Assembly: GCF_025998815.1 (NCBI RefSeq)
Contig: NZ_AP026678.1
Location: forward strand, 806,001-870,000
DNA from: Ignavibacterium sp.
GTDB taxonomy: Bacteria > Bacteroidota > Ignavibacteria > Ignavibacteriales > Ignavibacteriaceae
Length of the DNA: 64,000 bases
Direction: 5' to 3'
A model generated the notes under the pieces. The model worked only from the letters and a program-made list of their open reading frames with translations. It did not search any database and was not told the DNA's origin. The position numbers and the translations under genes are program-made. Positions 63,571 to 64,000 of this stretch are shown here, piece after piece; position 1 is the stretch's first letter, and each line of letters opens with the position of its first letter.

Positions 63571-64000
63571 TCATTTTAATGTAGCTTCAATCTGCAGTTT
63601 ATCCGAAAGCTCTTTACCAAGATATTTGTCTATTACAAAATGGATGATATATAAAAGTGGTGTTAAAAATACAGCAATGAAAAATTTATAAATGTAATTA
63701 ACTACACCAATAGCCAGAACCAATTTTAAATCCCAGCCAGCACCGATATAGAAAGCAATGAATAGAACAACAAAGCTATCAATAAACTGAGAAACTAGTG
63801 TTGAGCCAGTTGCTCTTAACCATATTTTAGAACTTCCTGTAATTGCCTTGAAATAATGAAAAACCGTTACATCAACTAATTGGCCGATTAAAAACGCAAC
63901 TAATGACCCGATAATTATCCACAATCCTTGACCAAAAATTGTATTAAATGCTAATTGCATATTTAACTGACCTGATGGTGTATCTCTGATTATCCAGAAA
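63571..64000 (-). CDS. yhhQ: Queuosine precursor transporter (YhhQ/VUT family), C-terminal part
   Basis: The frame continues upstream beyond the window edge (FWIIRDTPSGQLNMQLAFN), so the first internal ATG at 63960 is not the start. The visible part has IIGSLVAFLIGQLVDVTVF, TGSSKIWLRATGSTLVSQFI and DSFVVLFIAFYIG, with about four helices, matching the YhhQ/VUT family that imports queuosine precursors across the inner membrane. About half of a normal-length protein is in view. Confidence 0.88.
   Translation of the reverse strand, partial: FWIIRDTPSGQLNMQLAFNTIFGQGLWIIIGSLVAFLIGQLVDVTVFHYFKAITGSSKIWLRATGSTLVSQFIDSFVVLFIAFYIGAGWDLKLVLAIGVVNYIYKFFIAVFLTPLLYIIHFVIDKYLGKELSDKLQIEATLK

Noticed and set aside
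63571-63960. Complete 129-residue membrane protein
   Set aside because: The frame stays open to the window edge and matches the C-terminal part of the longer YhhQ family.

Overview
The window is AT-rich bacterial chromosome with dense, mostly minus-strand genes. It most likely comes from the Ignavibacteria (Bacteroidota/Chlorobiota side). The evidence is C-terminal type IX secretion tails of the form QNYPNPFNP on two proteins, three TonB-dependent receptors, a GlnRS beside a GluRS, a pyruvoyl-dependent arginine decarboxylase and many Asp-box/beta-propeller exported proteins. This is inference from protein style; there is no rRNA in the window.

Layout. 1-6.4 kb: the N-terminal part of a GH13 amylase-type enzyme (cut by the window edge), a lipoprotein with two membrane proteins of unknown role, smpB, tyrS, a pyruvoyl arginine decarboxylase and a TerC-family protein. 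6.4-11.05 kb: a thiamine-acquisition operon (TPP riboswitch with attenuator, TonB receptor, thiamine pyrophosphokinase, sodium:solute symporter). 11-28.5 kb: a LysM-rich lytic transglycosylase; an aroC-MBL-ABC transporter-carboxyltransferase operon; a Nudix hydrolase and a PfkB-mtnA-recO-htrA cluster; a 1157-residue surface/outer-membrane protein; and a type II NADH dehydrogenase. 28.7-36.3 kb: a triple-receiver signalling protein whose histidine-kinase box has lost its histidine, gltX, DUF3307/SatD/glnS, and two very small genes. 36.6-37.4 kb: nine tandem 76-77 bp truncated tRNA-Leu 5' halves, each carrying the same 20-bp palindrome, ending in an intact tRNA-Leu(CAA). 37.4-45.4 kb: a rhodanese/MauE pair, a half-length DnaE-type polymerase, purD, a glycosyltransferase, guaB and an acyl-CoA dehydrogenase. 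45.5-55.5 kb: two TonB-receptor loci, each led by a small protein with a proline-containing C-terminus, separated by an intact tRNA-Ser(GCT) followed by three 351-bp tandem units of tRNA-Ser 3' part plus a small GIY-YIG nuclease gene. 55.5-64 kb: a porin/FMN-binding/membrane protein cluster, an HD hydrolase, a SixA-type phosphatase, a cyclase-TPR protein, malic enzyme and a partial queuosine-precursor transporter.

The most unusual feature is the pair of tRNA-derived tandem arrays. Both grew from a tRNA gene, and in both the broken copies differ from the intact gene by short perfect palindromes placed inside tRNA arms: a 20-mer in the D loop of the Leu copies, and two different 12-mers in the anticodon arm and T arm of the Ser copies. 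In the Ser array each copy sits 8-9 bp upstream of a GIY-YIG endonuclease gene, so the tRNA sequence is effectively that gene's leader. This suggests a family of very small palindromic elements acting on tRNA genes, possibly with a nuclease partner. The other systems of note are the TPP-controlled thiamine locus and the degenerate signalling, ABC-transporter and polymerase proteins.
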